A stretch of 64,000 bases of DNA from Propionibacteriaceae bacterium (GCA_003158895.1 PMLO01000090.1:40830-104829), one strand, 5' to 3'; shown: positions 1 to 9,037, numbered from the stretch's first letter. Numbers and translations: made by a program. Notes: generated from the letters alone by a model not told the origin.

Positions 1-89
1 TCGGCGGCGCGGGGCAAAGGCAAGGGCAGCCTGACAGATGCCAGCGCGTCCCGCAGATCGGTCAACGCGCTGGTCAGCGGACTGGCCAT
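1..89 (-). CDS. Partial CDS, N-terminus of an unidentified protein
   Basis: An ATG at 87-89 on the minus strand opens a frame that runs off the left edge of the window. About 29 residues are visible; they begin MASPLTSALTDLRD and continue as a leucine/proline-rich amphipathic stretch without a signal peptide. A strong ribosome binding site (AGGAGG) lies just upstream and overlaps the stop codon of the PrsW-like gene, so the two are probably co-transcribed. Too little is present to name a function. Confidence 0.45.
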   Translation of the reverse strand, partial: MASPLTSALTDLRDALASVRLPLPLPRAA

Positions 90-96
90 GGCCCTC

Positions 97-1530
97 CTAG
101 GCCTTCGGTGGCCCCCACCGCGGGTCCACGACCGAGATGGTCGGAGCCGATCCTAGTGGCGCCGGAACCGGTGCGTGGGCAGGGAACTGACCCCCGATGC
201 CGGCAGGTCCGGGGTAGGAGGGCGGCTGCCACGCCAGCGCGAACGCAGCCCGCGGCTTCTTCCAGTACGGCTTCAGCCCTCGCGCATCATCGAGTGCGCC
301 TGCCGCGTGAAAATCGCGAATCGCGTACAGCAGCTCGCGTTCGCGCCACAGGCCTGCCGCGTCGACGGTGCCACGTGTGATCTGGTCACGCAGGTAGGCG
401 AGTTCGGAGACGGCTCGCTGCAGCCTGTACGTGGCGACGACGTTGCCCCACCACGGCGAGAGCGCCAGCATCCGCGCCCGCTGGAGCGTCTTGGAGAACA
501 GGTATGGGTATGTGTCGGGCACCCAGCCGGCCATCACGTAGTCCGACAGCCGGTTCCGGATCACGCGCCCCTCACGGACGACCTGGAACACGGCGTACAG
601 CGCGACGGCCCCCAGCACCGGAAGGGCGATCATGAAGTAGATCGTCTTCTGGTAGCTGTCAGGGAACAGGCTGGCAACGGTGTTGAACGTCATGTGCAGC
701 AGTGCGGCGGTGAGGTAGCCGGCGACCGGCGCCAGCACCCTGACGACCTTGGCCCGGCTCCGCAGCCCGATCGCAAGGCCCACCGCCGTCATCGACGTGA
801 ACAGGGGATGCCCGAAGCTGGTCCACAGACCACGCATCTGTACGAGCTGGGCGACAGCAGCAGCCACGTCGCCCGTACTGGCGTTCATGCTCCCGTACAC
901 GATCGCCCTGGCGTAGTAAACGATGTTCTCGCTGAACGCGAAGCCGATGGCAGACAGCCCGGCCAGGCTCACAAGGCTGAGCTTGCTCGTGAGGCGGCGG
1001 CGATCGAGGAACGCGACGAGGAACACGACGGTCGCCTTGAAGAACTCCTCGACGAACGGCGCGACGTAGATCGCGGCTCGCGCGCCGGCCAGCTGGTTGC
1101 CGTTCTGGTCGATCGCTAGATGTTCAGAGGCCCAGGAGTTCACGACGATCGCGCCGTACGCGGCGATCGAGGATCCCCAGAACAGCGCCAAGGCCCAGAG
1201 CAGCCAGCGCTGCGGCTTCCACCGGTCGACGGCGAGGAACAACAGCGACCAGACCGCGAGCGTCGGGAACGCGTAGTTCGCCGACTGCCACAGGGCGTCG
1301 GAGTTGAGGCCGGGTACGGTCCCGGAGTCCGTCTTGACGTCGGCGGTGAGGATGACGTTCAACCTCACTAACGAGAAGATCCCCAGCAGGACGACCACGA
1401 CGCTCGCCCACAACCACCGACTATGCGTGAACCTCTCCACGCCTGTGAGCTTCGGGTCTGCCACGTCGACGGCCGCCAGTCTCCGGTACCGGCCGATCCC
1501 AGGCAGGTCGGTACGGAGTGCGTCAGCCAT
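97..1530 (-). CDS. PrsW-family intramembrane metalloprotease
   Basis: Polytopic membrane protein of about 477 residues. It has the PrsW hallmarks in order: an EExxK motif in APFVEEFFKATVVF, FxxxEN in GFAFSENIVYY, HxxxT in GHPLFTSM and a further His in ALLHMTFN. These are the proposed metal ligands and catalytic Glu residues of the family, whose founder cleaves anti-sigma factors inside the membrane. I chose the ATG at 1530 (MADALRTDLPG) over the more upstream starts, because the extra 30 residues look non-coding. The last 150 residues are cytosolic and lack known motifs. The gene precedes the partial gene at the window edge in the same orientation. A role in activating a sigma factor is possible, but no anti-sigma gene is visible nearby. 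Confidence 0.85.
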   Translation of the reverse strand: MADALRTDLPGIGRYRRLAAVDVADPKLTGVERFTHSRWLWASVVVVLLGIFSLVRLNVILTADVKTDSGTVPGLNSDALWQSANYAFPTLAVWSLLFLAVDRWKPQRWLLWALALFWGSSIAAYGAIVVNSWASEHLAIDQNGNQLAGARAAIYVAPFVEEFFKATVVFLVAFLDRRRLTSKLSLVSLAGLSAIGFAFSENIVYYARAIVYGSMNASTGDVAAAVAQLVQMRGLWTSFGHPLFTSMTAVGLAIGLRSRAKVVRVLAPVAGYLTAALLHMTFNTVASLFPDSYQKTIYFMIALPVLGAVALYAVFQVVREGRVIRNRLSDYVMAGWVPDTYPYLFSKTLQRARMLALSPWWGNVVATYRLQRAVSELAYLRDQITRGTVDAAGLWRERELLYAIRDFHAAGALDDARGLKPYWKKPRAAFALAWQPPSYPGPAGIGGQFPAHAPVPAPLGSAPTISVVDPRWGPPKA

Positions 1531-1694
1531 GCGGACAAGGGTAGCGGCGGCACGGTACGAGCGAGGCTGTGCCCACATGGGGCCGCGGGGTGGCGCGCAG
1601 GTCCTCGTTTTCATACCCATCGGCGCAATACCGCCCGAATCCGGACCCGGGCCGACGATCAGGTATCAGAACCAGAATCCTGCCATGCCAACTC

Positions 1695-2123
1695 CTAGGC
1701 CGTCATCGTCACCGGCGTGCCCCGCTGGACGGTGTTGGAGACGGTGCAGAGACGGTCGTGCGATAGCCGTACAGCCTCGGGCAGCAGCGCGCGCGCCTTG
1801 TCGGCGCCGTCGCCCTCACCGAACGCGAGGTCGAAGGCAACCGTGAGGTCTGTCACGAACGACGCACCCGCCTCGTTCCTCTCACGCTCGCCGGTGACGG
1901 TCGCGACGAACGATGTCGGCTCGGCGCGGCGGGTGACGAGGGTGTCGACGTCGATCGAGGAGCAGCCCGCGATGGCCGCGAGGAGCAGCTCGACGGGCGC
2001 GAAGCCACCGTCCTCCCCGGTCGAGAACCTGATCTCGCCGCCGCGACGGTTGCGGGCCACGTACGTGCCCGCGGCGGTCCTCTCGACGGTCACGTGGTAA
2101 CGAGGCTCGGCCTGCTCGGTCAT
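1695..2123 (-). CDS. OsmC-family protein
   Basis: A 142-residue protein with the OsmC/Ohr fold signature: an N-terminal beta sheet (YHVTVERTAAGTYVARNRRG), the FAPVELLLAAIAGCSSIDV helix carrying the first conserved Cys, and a second redox Cys in SHDRLCTVSNTVQRGTPV. Family members are thiol-dependent peroxidases that reduce organic hydroperoxides in the cytoplasm. The ATG at 2123 was chosen because the upstream alternative encodes an Arg-rich stretch. It is transcribed divergently from the protease cassette to its right, across a 160-bp intergenic region. Confidence 0.85.
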   Translation of the reverse strand: MTEQAEPRYHVTVERTAAGTYVARNRRGGEIRFSTGEDGGFAPVELLLAAIAGCSSIDVDTLVTRRAEPTSFVATVTGERERNEAGASFVTDLTVAFDLAFGEGDGADKARALLPEAVRLSHDRLCTVSNTVQRGTPVTMTA

Positions 2124-2285
2124 GGTTCTCCTTCGCGTCGGGTTCCCCCACAACCTAGTAGTCGTGCTGATCTTGAAGGTTCAACGGCCTCCGCCTCTAG
2201 TAAAGGTGAGGAATTGGCAGCAAAGTGACGTATCACAGACGTGATCTGGGCCTCCTCAGAGTCGTAGTCCTATGAAAGGACGTCG

Positions 2286-3782
2286 ATGATCAACCCCGCC
2301 GCCCGACCCGACAAGCTGCCGAGCCTCGACATCAGAGCACTCGACCCGGCATCCGCGCCACGAGGCAGCGGCTACCAGCAGACCGCCTATGTCGCGGACA
2401 GCCTCATCGTGTTCGCGCACGACCCCGGCACCGTACAAGCCGCGATCGCCAGGATGGTGGAGCCCGGCGTCTTCGCTCGTGTCACCTCGATCCTCCCGGC
2501 GGACCTCAAGCCGCTCGGCGAGACGGCGGTCAAGGGGCTGCTGAAGGTGACGATCTCGTACGAGTCCGAGTCGGTCCGCAGCGTCGACCTCGTGGCGCTG
2601 ATGGCTCAGCTTCAGAGAGAGTTCGGCACGAACGCGGTCGGCCTCGACCACGTCGTCACGACCGCCCCGTACCTCGCAGGCGTCCCCTACCTCGCGGGTG
2701 TCCCCTATTTGGCCGGCGTCCCGTACCTCGCGGGTGTCCCCTATCTCGCCGGTGTCTCGGCGATGCAGGAGTACGGGATGCCGGGCTTCGGCGGCCGCGC
2801 GCCGGTGGCACTGCTCCTCGACGACCCCGCGCGCCACACGCCGATGCCCTCGCGCAGACCGGTCGTCGCGATGCTCGACACCGGCCTCGGCGCGCACCCC
2901 TGGTTCGCCGATGCAGCGCTGGCGACGGACAAGGTCACGTACGGTTCGTACCTGCTCGGCATGTACGGGAACGTGCCCGGTGCGGAGTGGCACCAGGCTC
3001 CAGTCGACCCCCTCGACGGCTCCCTCCCGAGCGACGCGGGGCACGGAACGTTCATCTGCGGCATCATTCGTCAGGTCTGCCCCTCGGCACGGCTGCTCGC
3101 CATCCCGGTCATGGCAGAGGACGGCGTCGTCGCCGAGAGCGGGCTCATGGCGACTCTCCTGGTGCTGCTGCACCGCCACATCGACGGCGTGGTCCACGGC
3201 AACCCCGACCTGGTCATCGACGTGCTCAACCTGTCGCTCGGCTACTACCACGAGAACGCGGACGACATCGCGTTCGACGGACCGTTCGCGTCACTCCTGG
3301 CCGACTTCGGTGCGTGGGGCGTTGCGGTCGTGGCGTCCGCCGGCAACAGCGGTACGACGCGTCCCATGTATCCGGCTGCCTTCGCCGCCGCGCCCGACGA
3401 GCCGGGACGTGTCCCGCAGGTCACCGTCGGCGCGCTCAACGCCGATGGAACCTCGGTCGCGTACTTCTCCAACGCCGGCGCCTGGGTCACCGCGCACCGG
3501 ATCGGCGCCTCGTTGGTGAGCACGGTCCCGACCACGCTGTCCGGCGACGCCCAGCCGGCCGCCGGCCTCATGTACCAGGGCCTGCACCGCACGACCCCTG
3601 ATCCCGACGCGTACGCCTCCGGCTTCGCGACCTGGTCAGGGACGTCGTTCGCCGGACCGGTGCTCGCGGGCGAGATCGCCAGGGCGCTGGTGAGCGACCC
3701 GGACCTGACGACGATCGATCGAGGTGCGTGCGTCGCCCGTGGCCGTCGGGCGATCACAACCGTGCATGGGAGAGCCACATGA
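2286..3782 (+). CDS. S8 (subtilisin-like) serine peptidase with PYLAGV repeats
   Basis: A 498-residue subtilase with the complete catalytic triad: Asp198 in VVAMLDTGLG, His253 in DAGHGTFICGII and Ser454 in SGTSFAGPVLAGEIA. Residues 1-127 form an N-terminal domain without a secretion signal. It is followed by five tandem PYLAGV hexapeptides (residues 128-157), which probably act as a flexible or cleavable linker before the catalytic domain. No signal peptide or membrane segment is seen, so the enzyme is probably cytoplasmic. An AAGGA ribosome binding site precedes the ATG. The stop codon overlaps the ATG of the sigma-factor gene (ATGA), indicating translational coupling. Together with the CHAT protease downstream this makes a two-protease, one-sigma-factor cassette. 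The last 20 residues are Arg-rich and may be poorly conserved. Confidence 0.85.
   Translation: MINPAARPDKLPSLDIRALDPASAPRGSGYQQTAYVADSLIVFAHDPGTVQAAIARMVEPGVFARVTSILPADLKPLGETAVKGLLKVTISYESESVRSVDLVALMAQLQREFGTNAVGLDHVVTTAPYLAGVPYLAGVPYLAGVPYLAGVPYLAGVSAMQEYGMPGFGGRAPVALLLDDPARHTPMPSRRPVVAMLDTGLGAHPWFADAALATDKVTYGSYLLGMYGNVPGAEWHQAPVDPLDGSLPSDAGHGTFICGIIRQVCPSARLLAIPVMAEDGVVAESGLMATLLVLLHRHIDGVVHGNPDLVIDVLNLSLGYYHENADDIAFDGPFASLLADFGAWGVAVVASAGNSGTTRPMYPAAFAAAPDEPGRVPQVTVGALNADGTSVAYFSNAGAWVTAHRIGASLVSTVPTTLSGDAQPAAGLMYQGLHRTTPDPDAYASGFATWSGTSFAGPVLAGEIARALVSDPDLTTIDRGACVARGRRAITTVHGRAT
2667..2756 (+). repeat. Five in-frame 18-bp tandem repeats encoding PYLAGV
   Basis: Five consecutive 18-bp units each encode PYLAGV with third-position variation only (for example ctcgcgggt, ttggccggc, ctcgccggt). 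The synonymous drift indicates selection on the peptide rather than a fresh slippage product. The array lies between the N-terminal domain and the catalytic domain of the S8 peptidase. Confidence 0.9.
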
Positions 3783-4366
3783 CCATGCCCGATGTCGAGG
3801 CCTCGCTGACCACGCGGGCGGCTGTCGCATTCGCCGAGTACCGGGACGGCGACCTCCAGGCCCTGCACCGGCTGGTCACCGCGGTGACTCCGGTGCTGTG
3901 GCACGTGGCACGCTCGTGCGGGCTGTCGCCGCAGAATGCCGAGGACACCGTACAGACCACCTGGCTCCGACTCGTCGAGCACGCGAGCGGCATCGACGCG
4001 CCACAGGCCGTCCTGGGCTGGCTGTGTACGACGACGAAGCGCGAGGCCTGGCGGGTACAGCGCATCGCCCGCACGGTCGATCCTGTCGACACGACTGAGC
4101 TCGAGCCCGACGACCCGACCCCGCACGATCCCGCACACGTGGCGGCGATGAACGACGAGGCCCGTCGCCTCTGGGAACACTTCGTGACCCTGTCACCCAA
4201 GTGCCAGCAGATCCTGCGCGTCGTGTGCATGGGTGGCGCACCCGACTACGCCGGCCTCGCCGAGGCGATGGGCGTCCCGATGGGTTCGATCGGCCCCACC
4301 CGCGGCAGATGCCTCGCCACCCTCCGCCGCGCCCTACTCGACGATCCAAACTGGAGCCTGACATGA
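3779..4366 (+). CDS. Sigma-70 family RNA polymerase sigma factor
   Basis: A 195-residue ECF-sized sigma factor. Region 2 is visible as GLSPQNAEDTVQTTWLRLVEHASGIDAPQAVLGWLCTTT, including the typical aromatic-rich promoter-melting segment. Region 4 is the C-terminal helix-turn-helix from LSPKCQQILRVVCMGG to MGSIGPTRGRCLATLRRAL. It overlaps the S8 peptidase stop codon by ATGA and its own stop overlaps a further ATG at 4363. No anti-sigma factor is obvious. Its placement between two proteases suggests that it drives this cassette or a stress regulon controlled by proteolysis, which is inference. Confidence 0.85.
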   Translation: MTMPDVEASLTTRAAVAFAEYRDGDLQALHRLVTAVTPVLWHVARSCGLSPQNAEDTVQTTWLRLVEHASGIDAPQAVLGWLCTTTKREAWRVQRIARTVDPVDTTELEPDDPTPHDPAHVAAMNDEARRLWEHFVTLSPKCQQILRVVCMGGAPDYAGLAEAMGVPMGSIGPTRGRCLATLRRALLDDPNWSLT

Positions 4367-4387
4367 CCGCAGCATCCCGACGATCCC

Positions 4388-4832
4388 ATGGACGACATCG
4401 ACCTCGCCATCCTCGGACGCACTGCACCAGACACTCGCTCTGGCCGATCCCGTACCGCCCTGGCTGATCGGCGACATCGAGTTCAGCCTCTCGCTGGCCT
4501 CGATGAACGCCGAGCTCGCGCTGCTCGCCGACGAGCCGGTGGGGGTACGCGCTCCGACCGCCGAGAGCGCCGACTCGGTGACGTTCACGAGCAGCACGAT
4601 GACGCTCATGGTCGTCATCGGACGCGACGACGGCCAGCTGCGGATCGACGCCTGGGTGTCCGGCGGAGGCATCACCGTCGAACTCATCCAGGGCGCCGAC
4701 CGCACCCCTGCCATCAGCGACGTGAACGGACGCGTGAGCTGGTTCCCCGTACAGCCCGGACTCGCCCGCTTCCTCATCGCGCCGATCACCTCCGGCGGCC
4801 GGCCGGTCATCACCCCCGCGATCGAGTTGTAG
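4388..4832 (+). CDS. Small conserved-looking protein, probably frameshifted at 4415-4416
   Basis: From 4503 the frame reads cleanly to a stop at 4832 (MNAELALLADEPVGV and onward, ending in a beta-rich domain of about 100 residues). The same frame stays open upstream and reads naturally from 4419 (LHQTLALADPVPPWLIGD), but has no start codon. A plausible start, ATG 4388 (MDDIDLAIL), lies in another frame and joins perfectly if one G of the GG at 4415-4416 is removed, giving AILDALHQTLALAD. The gene is therefore a recent pseudogene, or the extra G is a sequence error. The C-terminal half resembles an Ig- or carboxypeptidase-like sandwich (VISDVNGRVSWFPV type). No function can be named. It belongs to the protease-sigma-CHAT operon. 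Confidence 0.5.
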
Positions 4833-4882
4833 GGCGTTGGCGAGGAGCGCTCAGCCCACGACGTCCCGGCCCTCCCGGGCGG

Positions 4883-7405
4883 CTGGCGCGCGCGACCGAG
4901 CTCTACGAACAGGCGCGGGGCGACATCGCCGCGTACGCCATCGAAGCGGCCATGTCTCTGCTGGACGAAGCGACCGAGGAGCTCGCCGACGACCGGTCCG
5001 TGGGTGCGTCGGAGCTTCGGCTCCGCATCGCCATGTCCCGAACCTGGCGCTCGTTCGCGAGCGACCCGGAGGGTACGCAGCGGGAGCTGGACCGCGTCGC
5101 GTCCGAGGCCAAGGGACTGGGGCTCGACCACATCGTGCCGCTGGCGATGCTGCAGCAGGGCACCCTGTGGACCCGGCTGGGCGAGAACGCGCGGGCGCTG
5201 GAGGTCCTGGAACGGATCGCGCCGTACGAACAGCTCCTGGGCGTCGACGACCGCGTACGGCTCCTCATCAACCGGGGGACGACGGCGTCGCTGCTGCTGA
5301 AGATCGAGGAGGCCTCGGCGGACCTCGGCGAGGCGGCCGCCCTGGCTCACCAGGCGGGGCTCGACAGGTTCGCGTACATGGCGCTGCACAACCGCGGCTT
5401 CGTCGAGTTCCTGCGCGGCGACCTGCCCGCGGCGCTGCGGCTCATGGACGAGGCGGACCGGCTCGGGGCGCCCGTCGACCGTGGCATCGCCAACCTCGAC
5501 CGGGGACGGGTGCTGATCGAGGCCGGCCTCGTCACGGACGCGTGGGAGACGCTGCAGACTGCCGCTTCGAGCCTGGCCGAGGCGGGACTCGAGACCGAGG
5601 CCGACGAGGTGGAGCTGGATCTGGCACGCTGCGAGGTGCTGCTGGCCAGGGGCGACGATGCCGTCGTGCGGCTGACGCCGCTCATCAGCCGGTTCTCCGC
5701 ACGTGCCGCACGGTTCCGCGAGATCGAGGCCCGGGTGCTGCGGTGCGAGGCGATGGCGTTCAGCGCGGAGGAAGACCCGCGTCCGGGCGACGCCGAAGCC
5801 CTGGCGCGCGACGCGGCCGACGTCGACCCACGGCTCGCGGACGTGGCGGGGACCCTGTACGTGGAGAGCCTGGTCCGTACAGGTCGGGCTGCGGACGCGT
5901 CCGTACGAGCGGTGCAGTCGCTCGCTCGGTCGACCCAGCTCGCACGACGCTGCCTGGCCCGGCGGGTCGCGGTGGACCTCGCTCTGGCACGGGGAGACGA
6001 GGCAGGCGCTCGGCGCACGCTTCGGGCGGTGGTCGACGACCTCCGTACAGCCCGTCGCGGTGTCTCGAGCCTCGATCTCAAGACCGGCATGGCCCTCCAC
6101 GCGTCGCCGCTCGCGGTCACGGACGTGGCTCTGGCGGCACGGTCGGGGTCCGGTGCACGGGTGCTGGCGGTGACGGAGAGGTGGCGTACGGCGACGGGGT
6201 CGATGCCTCAGGTACGGCCCAGCGACGACCCTCCCGAGCAGGCCTTGTGGACGATGCTGCGCAAGCTGCGCGCCGACCAGCGCGACGCCGAGCCGGGAGC
6301 GGATCTCGCCGAGAACCGACGAGCGATCAGCCGTACGGTCAGGTCGCTGCGCGAGACATCCTGGGCCCGGGACCTGGGCGAGGGTGCCGACGACATCGCC
6401 GCGTCGACCGCCGAGATCCGCCTGGCGCTGTCCGAGCGGCACACCGCGATGACCAGCATGGCGATCACGGGTGAGACGCTCGTCGCGGTCGTGTCGCGTG
6501 GCGGACGGTACGAGCTGGTCACGGTGGCGGGTGCGCGGGAGATCCTCGAGCTGGCGCGGCAGGCGTCCGCCGATCTCGATGCTCTCGCACGGGTGGCTTC
6601 GTCGGTTCAGGGTTCTGCGTTGCGCGCGGGCATCACGGGTTCGCTGACAGGAACGCTCGAGACGCTGGACCGCGCGTTGTCACGGGCGCTCCCTGCCGGT
6701 CGCGATCCGCTCCTGCTCGTACCGCCCGCACAGCTCGCCGCACTCCCTTGGGCGATGCTGCCGTCGCTGCGTGGCCGAAGCCTGACCGTGTCGCTCTCGG
6801 CGACGCACTGGGTGCGGCACGACGTGCGGGTTTCTGACCCGGTGGTACGGGCGGTGGCCGGGCCGGACCTCCGCGTGGCGAGCGCGGAGCAGGAGGCCGT
6901 CGCGGCGATATGGCGGCAACCGGGAGGCTCGTGGTCGACCGGCCATGACTTCCGCGACGCCTTGGTGGCGGCTGACGTGGTGCACGTCGCCGCGCACGGC
7001 CAGCACGAGTCCGACAACCCCTTGTTCAGCTCGTTGCTGCTCGCCGACGGGCCCACGTTCGTCCACGAGGTCGAAGGGCTGCGGCTCAGGGCGCGCCACG
7101 TCGTGCTGTCGGCCTGCCGCGCGGGGAGGGTGAACGTACGGGCGGGCGACGAGCCTCTCGGCCTCACTGCCTGCCTCCTCGCCTTCGGCGTATCGACCGT
7201 CGTCGCCCCGGTGAGCGTCGTCGGCGACGACCTGGCGCTCGCGACCATGACCGCGTACCACGAGGGGCTGGCGTCCGGCCTGGACGCACCGACGGCCCTT
7301 GCGGCGGCCACGACGGACGCCCCACTGCTCGCGGCCTCGTTCACGTGCTTCGGGGCGGGCTGGCGGACAACACCGGCGGTCTCGCGAACAGACGAACGTA
7401 CCTAA
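4883..7405 (+). CDS. TPR-CHAT domain protease
   Basis: Large protein with an all-helical N-terminal two thirds (about 550 residues of TPR-like repeats such as ALEVLERIAPYEQLLGVDDRV) and a C-terminal CHAT domain. The CHAT caspase-like dyad is present: His in VVHVAAHGQHESDNPLFSSLLLA (near 6995) and Cys in VVLSACRAGRVNVRAGDEPLGL (near 7111). CHAT proteins are caspase/separase-fold peptidases, several of which act in prokaryotic immunity. The start is unresolved: clear coding similarity begins near 4880, the first in-frame ATG is 4951, and the open frame continues upstream through the preceding gene in a different phase. A frameshift in the GCGCGCGCG tract near 4887 could connect it to a TTG at 4837. 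It ends the S8-sigma-small protein operon and may be its substrate-activated effector. Confidence 0.85.
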   Translation: MARATELYEQARGDIAAYAIEAAMSLLDEATEELADDRSVGASELRLRIAMSRTWRSFASDPEGTQRELDRVASEAKGLGLDHIVPLAMLQQGTLWTRLGENARALEVLERIAPYEQLLGVDDRVRLLINRGTTASLLLKIEEASADLGEAAALAHQAGLDRFAYMALHNRGFVEFLRGDLPAALRLMDEADRLGAPVDRGIANLDRGRVLIEAGLVTDAWETLQTAASSLAEAGLETEADEVELDLARCEVLLARGDDAVVRLTPLISRFSARAARFREIEARVLRCEAMAFSAEEDPRPGDAEALARDAADVDPRLADVAGTLYVESLVRTGRAADASVRAVQSLARSTQLARRCLARRVAVDLALARGDEAGARRTLRAVVDDLRTARRGVSSLDLKTGMALHASPLAVTDVALAARSGSGARVLAVTERWRTATGSMPQVRPSDDPPEQALWTMLRKLRADQRDAEPGADLAENRRAISRTVRSLRETSWARDLGEGADDIAASTAEIRLALSERHTAMTSMAITGETLVAVVSRGGRYELVTVAGAREILELARQASADLDALARVASSVQGSALRAGITGSLTGTLETLDRALSRALPAGRDPLLLVPPAQLAALPWAMLPSLRGRSLTVSLSATHWVRHDVRVSDPVVRAVAGPDLRVASAEQEAVAAIWRQPGGSWSTGHDFRDALVAADVVHVAAHGQHESDNPLFSSLLLADGPTFVHEVEGLRLRARHVVLSACRAGRVNVRAGDEPLGLTACLLAFGVSTVVAPVSVVGDDLALATMTAYHEGLASGLDAPTALAAATTDAPLLAASFTCFGAGWRTTPAVSRTDERT

Positions 7406-7594
7406 CGAGCCATCCGGACTCGTTGCAGCCATCACCCACGCGGCGATGACCACCTAGGTCAGCCGATAGGTACGTCCGTGTGTCACGCGTCGCGTTGGGG
7501 GTCCATAACTACGCCACCGGGCCCTGCGGAACACTGCGAGAACTCCGCGCGCCCGCTGCCTGAGGTGGCCCGAAGCGGGCTGCCCTGATGGTCC

Positions 7595-8242
7595 TCACAT
7601 GTCCCGGTAGCGCTTCGCCTGCGCGAGCGCGACACGGAGGGTCTCGGAGGTGTGACGGGTCACGTAACCAGGTGTGTCGCGCTGGATTCGCCAGCCCTCA
7701 GACAGCGGAGACACCTCAACGGCGTCGAAGCCGAAGGAGTCGATGAGCGCGGCGACGCTCGCCCGGGCCTCCGGATCGTCACCGACGACGGCCAGCGCTC
7801 GACGCCCCGGTGTACCGGCAGCCTGGCCCTCGGTGGTGAGAGCGGCAGCCTGGATGTGGTTGAACGCCTTGACCACCTTCGAGGTCGGCAGGTGCCGCTG
7901 CAGCAGCTCCGAGACCGTCGTGGACTCGTCGTCCAGCTCGGCGATCTGCCCGTCGCGCTGCGGATAGTAGTTGTTCGTGTCGATGACGAGCTTTCCCGCC
8001 AGCTCCTCCACCGGGACGGTCTTGATGCCCTGCAACGGGATCGTCACGACCGCGAAGTCGGCGGCGGCAGCCGCCTCGGACGGTGTCGCGGCTCGGGCAT
8101 GCGGGCCGAGCTCGGCGACGAGATCCGCCAGGGTCTCCGGGCCGCGGGAGTTGCTCATCACCACGTCGTGCCCGTGAGCCACCGCGAGGCGAGCCAGTTG
8201 CGAGCCGATGTGTCCGGAGCCGATGAAGCCAATTGTCGTCAT
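7595..8242 (-). CDS. NADPH-dependent F420 reductase-type oxidoreductase
   Basis: A 215-residue protein with an N-terminal Rossmann fold, TTIGFIGSGHIGSQLARLA, whose GxGxxG nucleotide motif and following basic Asn-Ser-Arg segment (VVMSNSRGPETL) indicate NADP(H) binding. The rest matches the NADP oxidoreductase coenzyme-F420-dependent family fold (VIDTNNYYPQRDG and VVKAFNHIQ). Members either reduce F420 or are general NADP-dependent reductases, so the substrate is not determined. The ATG at 8242 was chosen over the longer antisense-like extension. The next gene on this strand ends 14 bases upstream, so the two probably form an operon. Confidence 0.8.
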   Translation of the reverse strand: MTTIGFIGSGHIGSQLARLAVAHGHDVVMSNSRGPETLADLVAELGPHARAATPSEAAAAADFAVVTIPLQGIKTVPVEELAGKLVIDTNNYYPQRDGQIAELDDESTTVSELLQRHLPTSKVVKAFNHIQAAALTTEGQAAGTPGRRALAVVGDDPEARASVAALIDSFGFDAVEVSPLSEGWRIQRDTPGYVTRHTSETLRVALAQAKRYRDM

Positions 8243-8256
8243 GCCCGCTCCAACCG

Positions 8257-8994
8257 TCATGAGCATGGCGGCATTCCCCCTCGCTCCACCCGCTCCTTGA
8301 TGCCTAGGAGCATGCGGCGTTCCATGACGAAGCCGATGGGCTCGACCAGTCGCCACATCGTCCGCTGCTGGGGTGGATGGGCGTTGCGCTGGCGGCTGAT
8401 CAGACGCGTCGCGGCACCGCCCCGGATGGGACGCAGCACCCATTGCCACGTGGCGCCGGCGCCATCCCGTACCGGCGTGGGGACAGGCTCGCCCGTGGCC
8501 GGGTCGGCGCCAATGAGGACGAGAGATCGGCCCTCGTCGAGCGACACCACGAAGAAGCACGGTGAGCCGGGCTTGCCGAGGCGAACCAGGTCGCCACGCG
8601 TGAGTCGCTGGTCCTCGGGCAGGAGTGTGTCGGCGCTGTGGATGTCGAGGCCCAGCAGGTTCTCCAGCGCGTCGTAGCTGTACAGACCACCTCGGCCCTG
8701 CCCGACCTGGGCGAGCCAGGGCCACACCGCGTCCGGCGGAGCACCGATCGTGACCGCCCGGGTGGACACCAGCACCGGCGTCGGCACCAGCTCGTCGCCG
8801 GGCATCGCATCGAGCCACTCCTGCTGGCTGACGCCCCACCTGTTGTACCGCTCCCTCAGCCACGGCGATCCGACGAGCGTGTACGCAATCGCTGCGGCGC
8901 CACGTACGGCGTCCCACAGGAGCCGGGCGTCGCGATCGATGCGTACGGGCACGTCACGACCCAGATGGTTCGCGTGCATTACTTCTGCCTCCAT
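8257..8994 (-). CDS. SRPBCC-family (START-like) protein
   Basis: A 245-residue protein. After a short N-terminal segment with a hydrophobic patch (AAAIAYTLVGSPWL) it shows the SRPBCC/polyketide-cyclase-like pattern TRAVTIGAPPDAVWPWLAQVGQGRGGLYSYDALENLLGLDIHSAD, which recurs in actinobacterial proteins of this family. The fold binds hydrophobic ligands in a helix-grip cavity. No catalytic residues can be pointed to. It lies immediately upstream of the F420-reductase-like gene and is probably co-transcribed with it. The ATG at 8994 is used; an ATG five codons downstream is an alternative. Confidence 0.7.
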   Translation of the reverse strand: MEAEVMHANHLGRDVPVRIDRDARLLWDAVRGAAAIAYTLVGSPWLRERYNRWGVSQQEWLDAMPGDELVPTPVLVSTRAVTIGAPPDAVWPWLAQVGQGRGGLYSYDALENLLGLDIHSADTLLPEDQRLTRGDLVRLGKPGSPCFFVVSLDEGRSLVLIGADPATGEPVPTPVRDGAGATWQWVLRPIRGGAATRLISRQRNAHPPQQRTMWRLVEPIGFVMERRMLLGIKERVERGGMPPCS

Positions 8995-9037
8995 CGTCGC
9001 CAGTGCCGGGAGGACCAGTCAGGACTGGTGTCTCGCG

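Noticed and set aside
4334..6442. A 702-aa minus-strand frame opposite the sigma/CHAT genes
   Set aside because: Arg/His/Gln-rich shadow of the CHAT frame with no domains; a typical antisense frame in high-G+C DNA.
4388..7405. Reading 4388-7405 as one 1005-aa CHAT protein
   Set aside because: The first 490 bases in this frame are an out-of-frame reading of the small gene ending at 4832; the protein-like character starts only near 4880.
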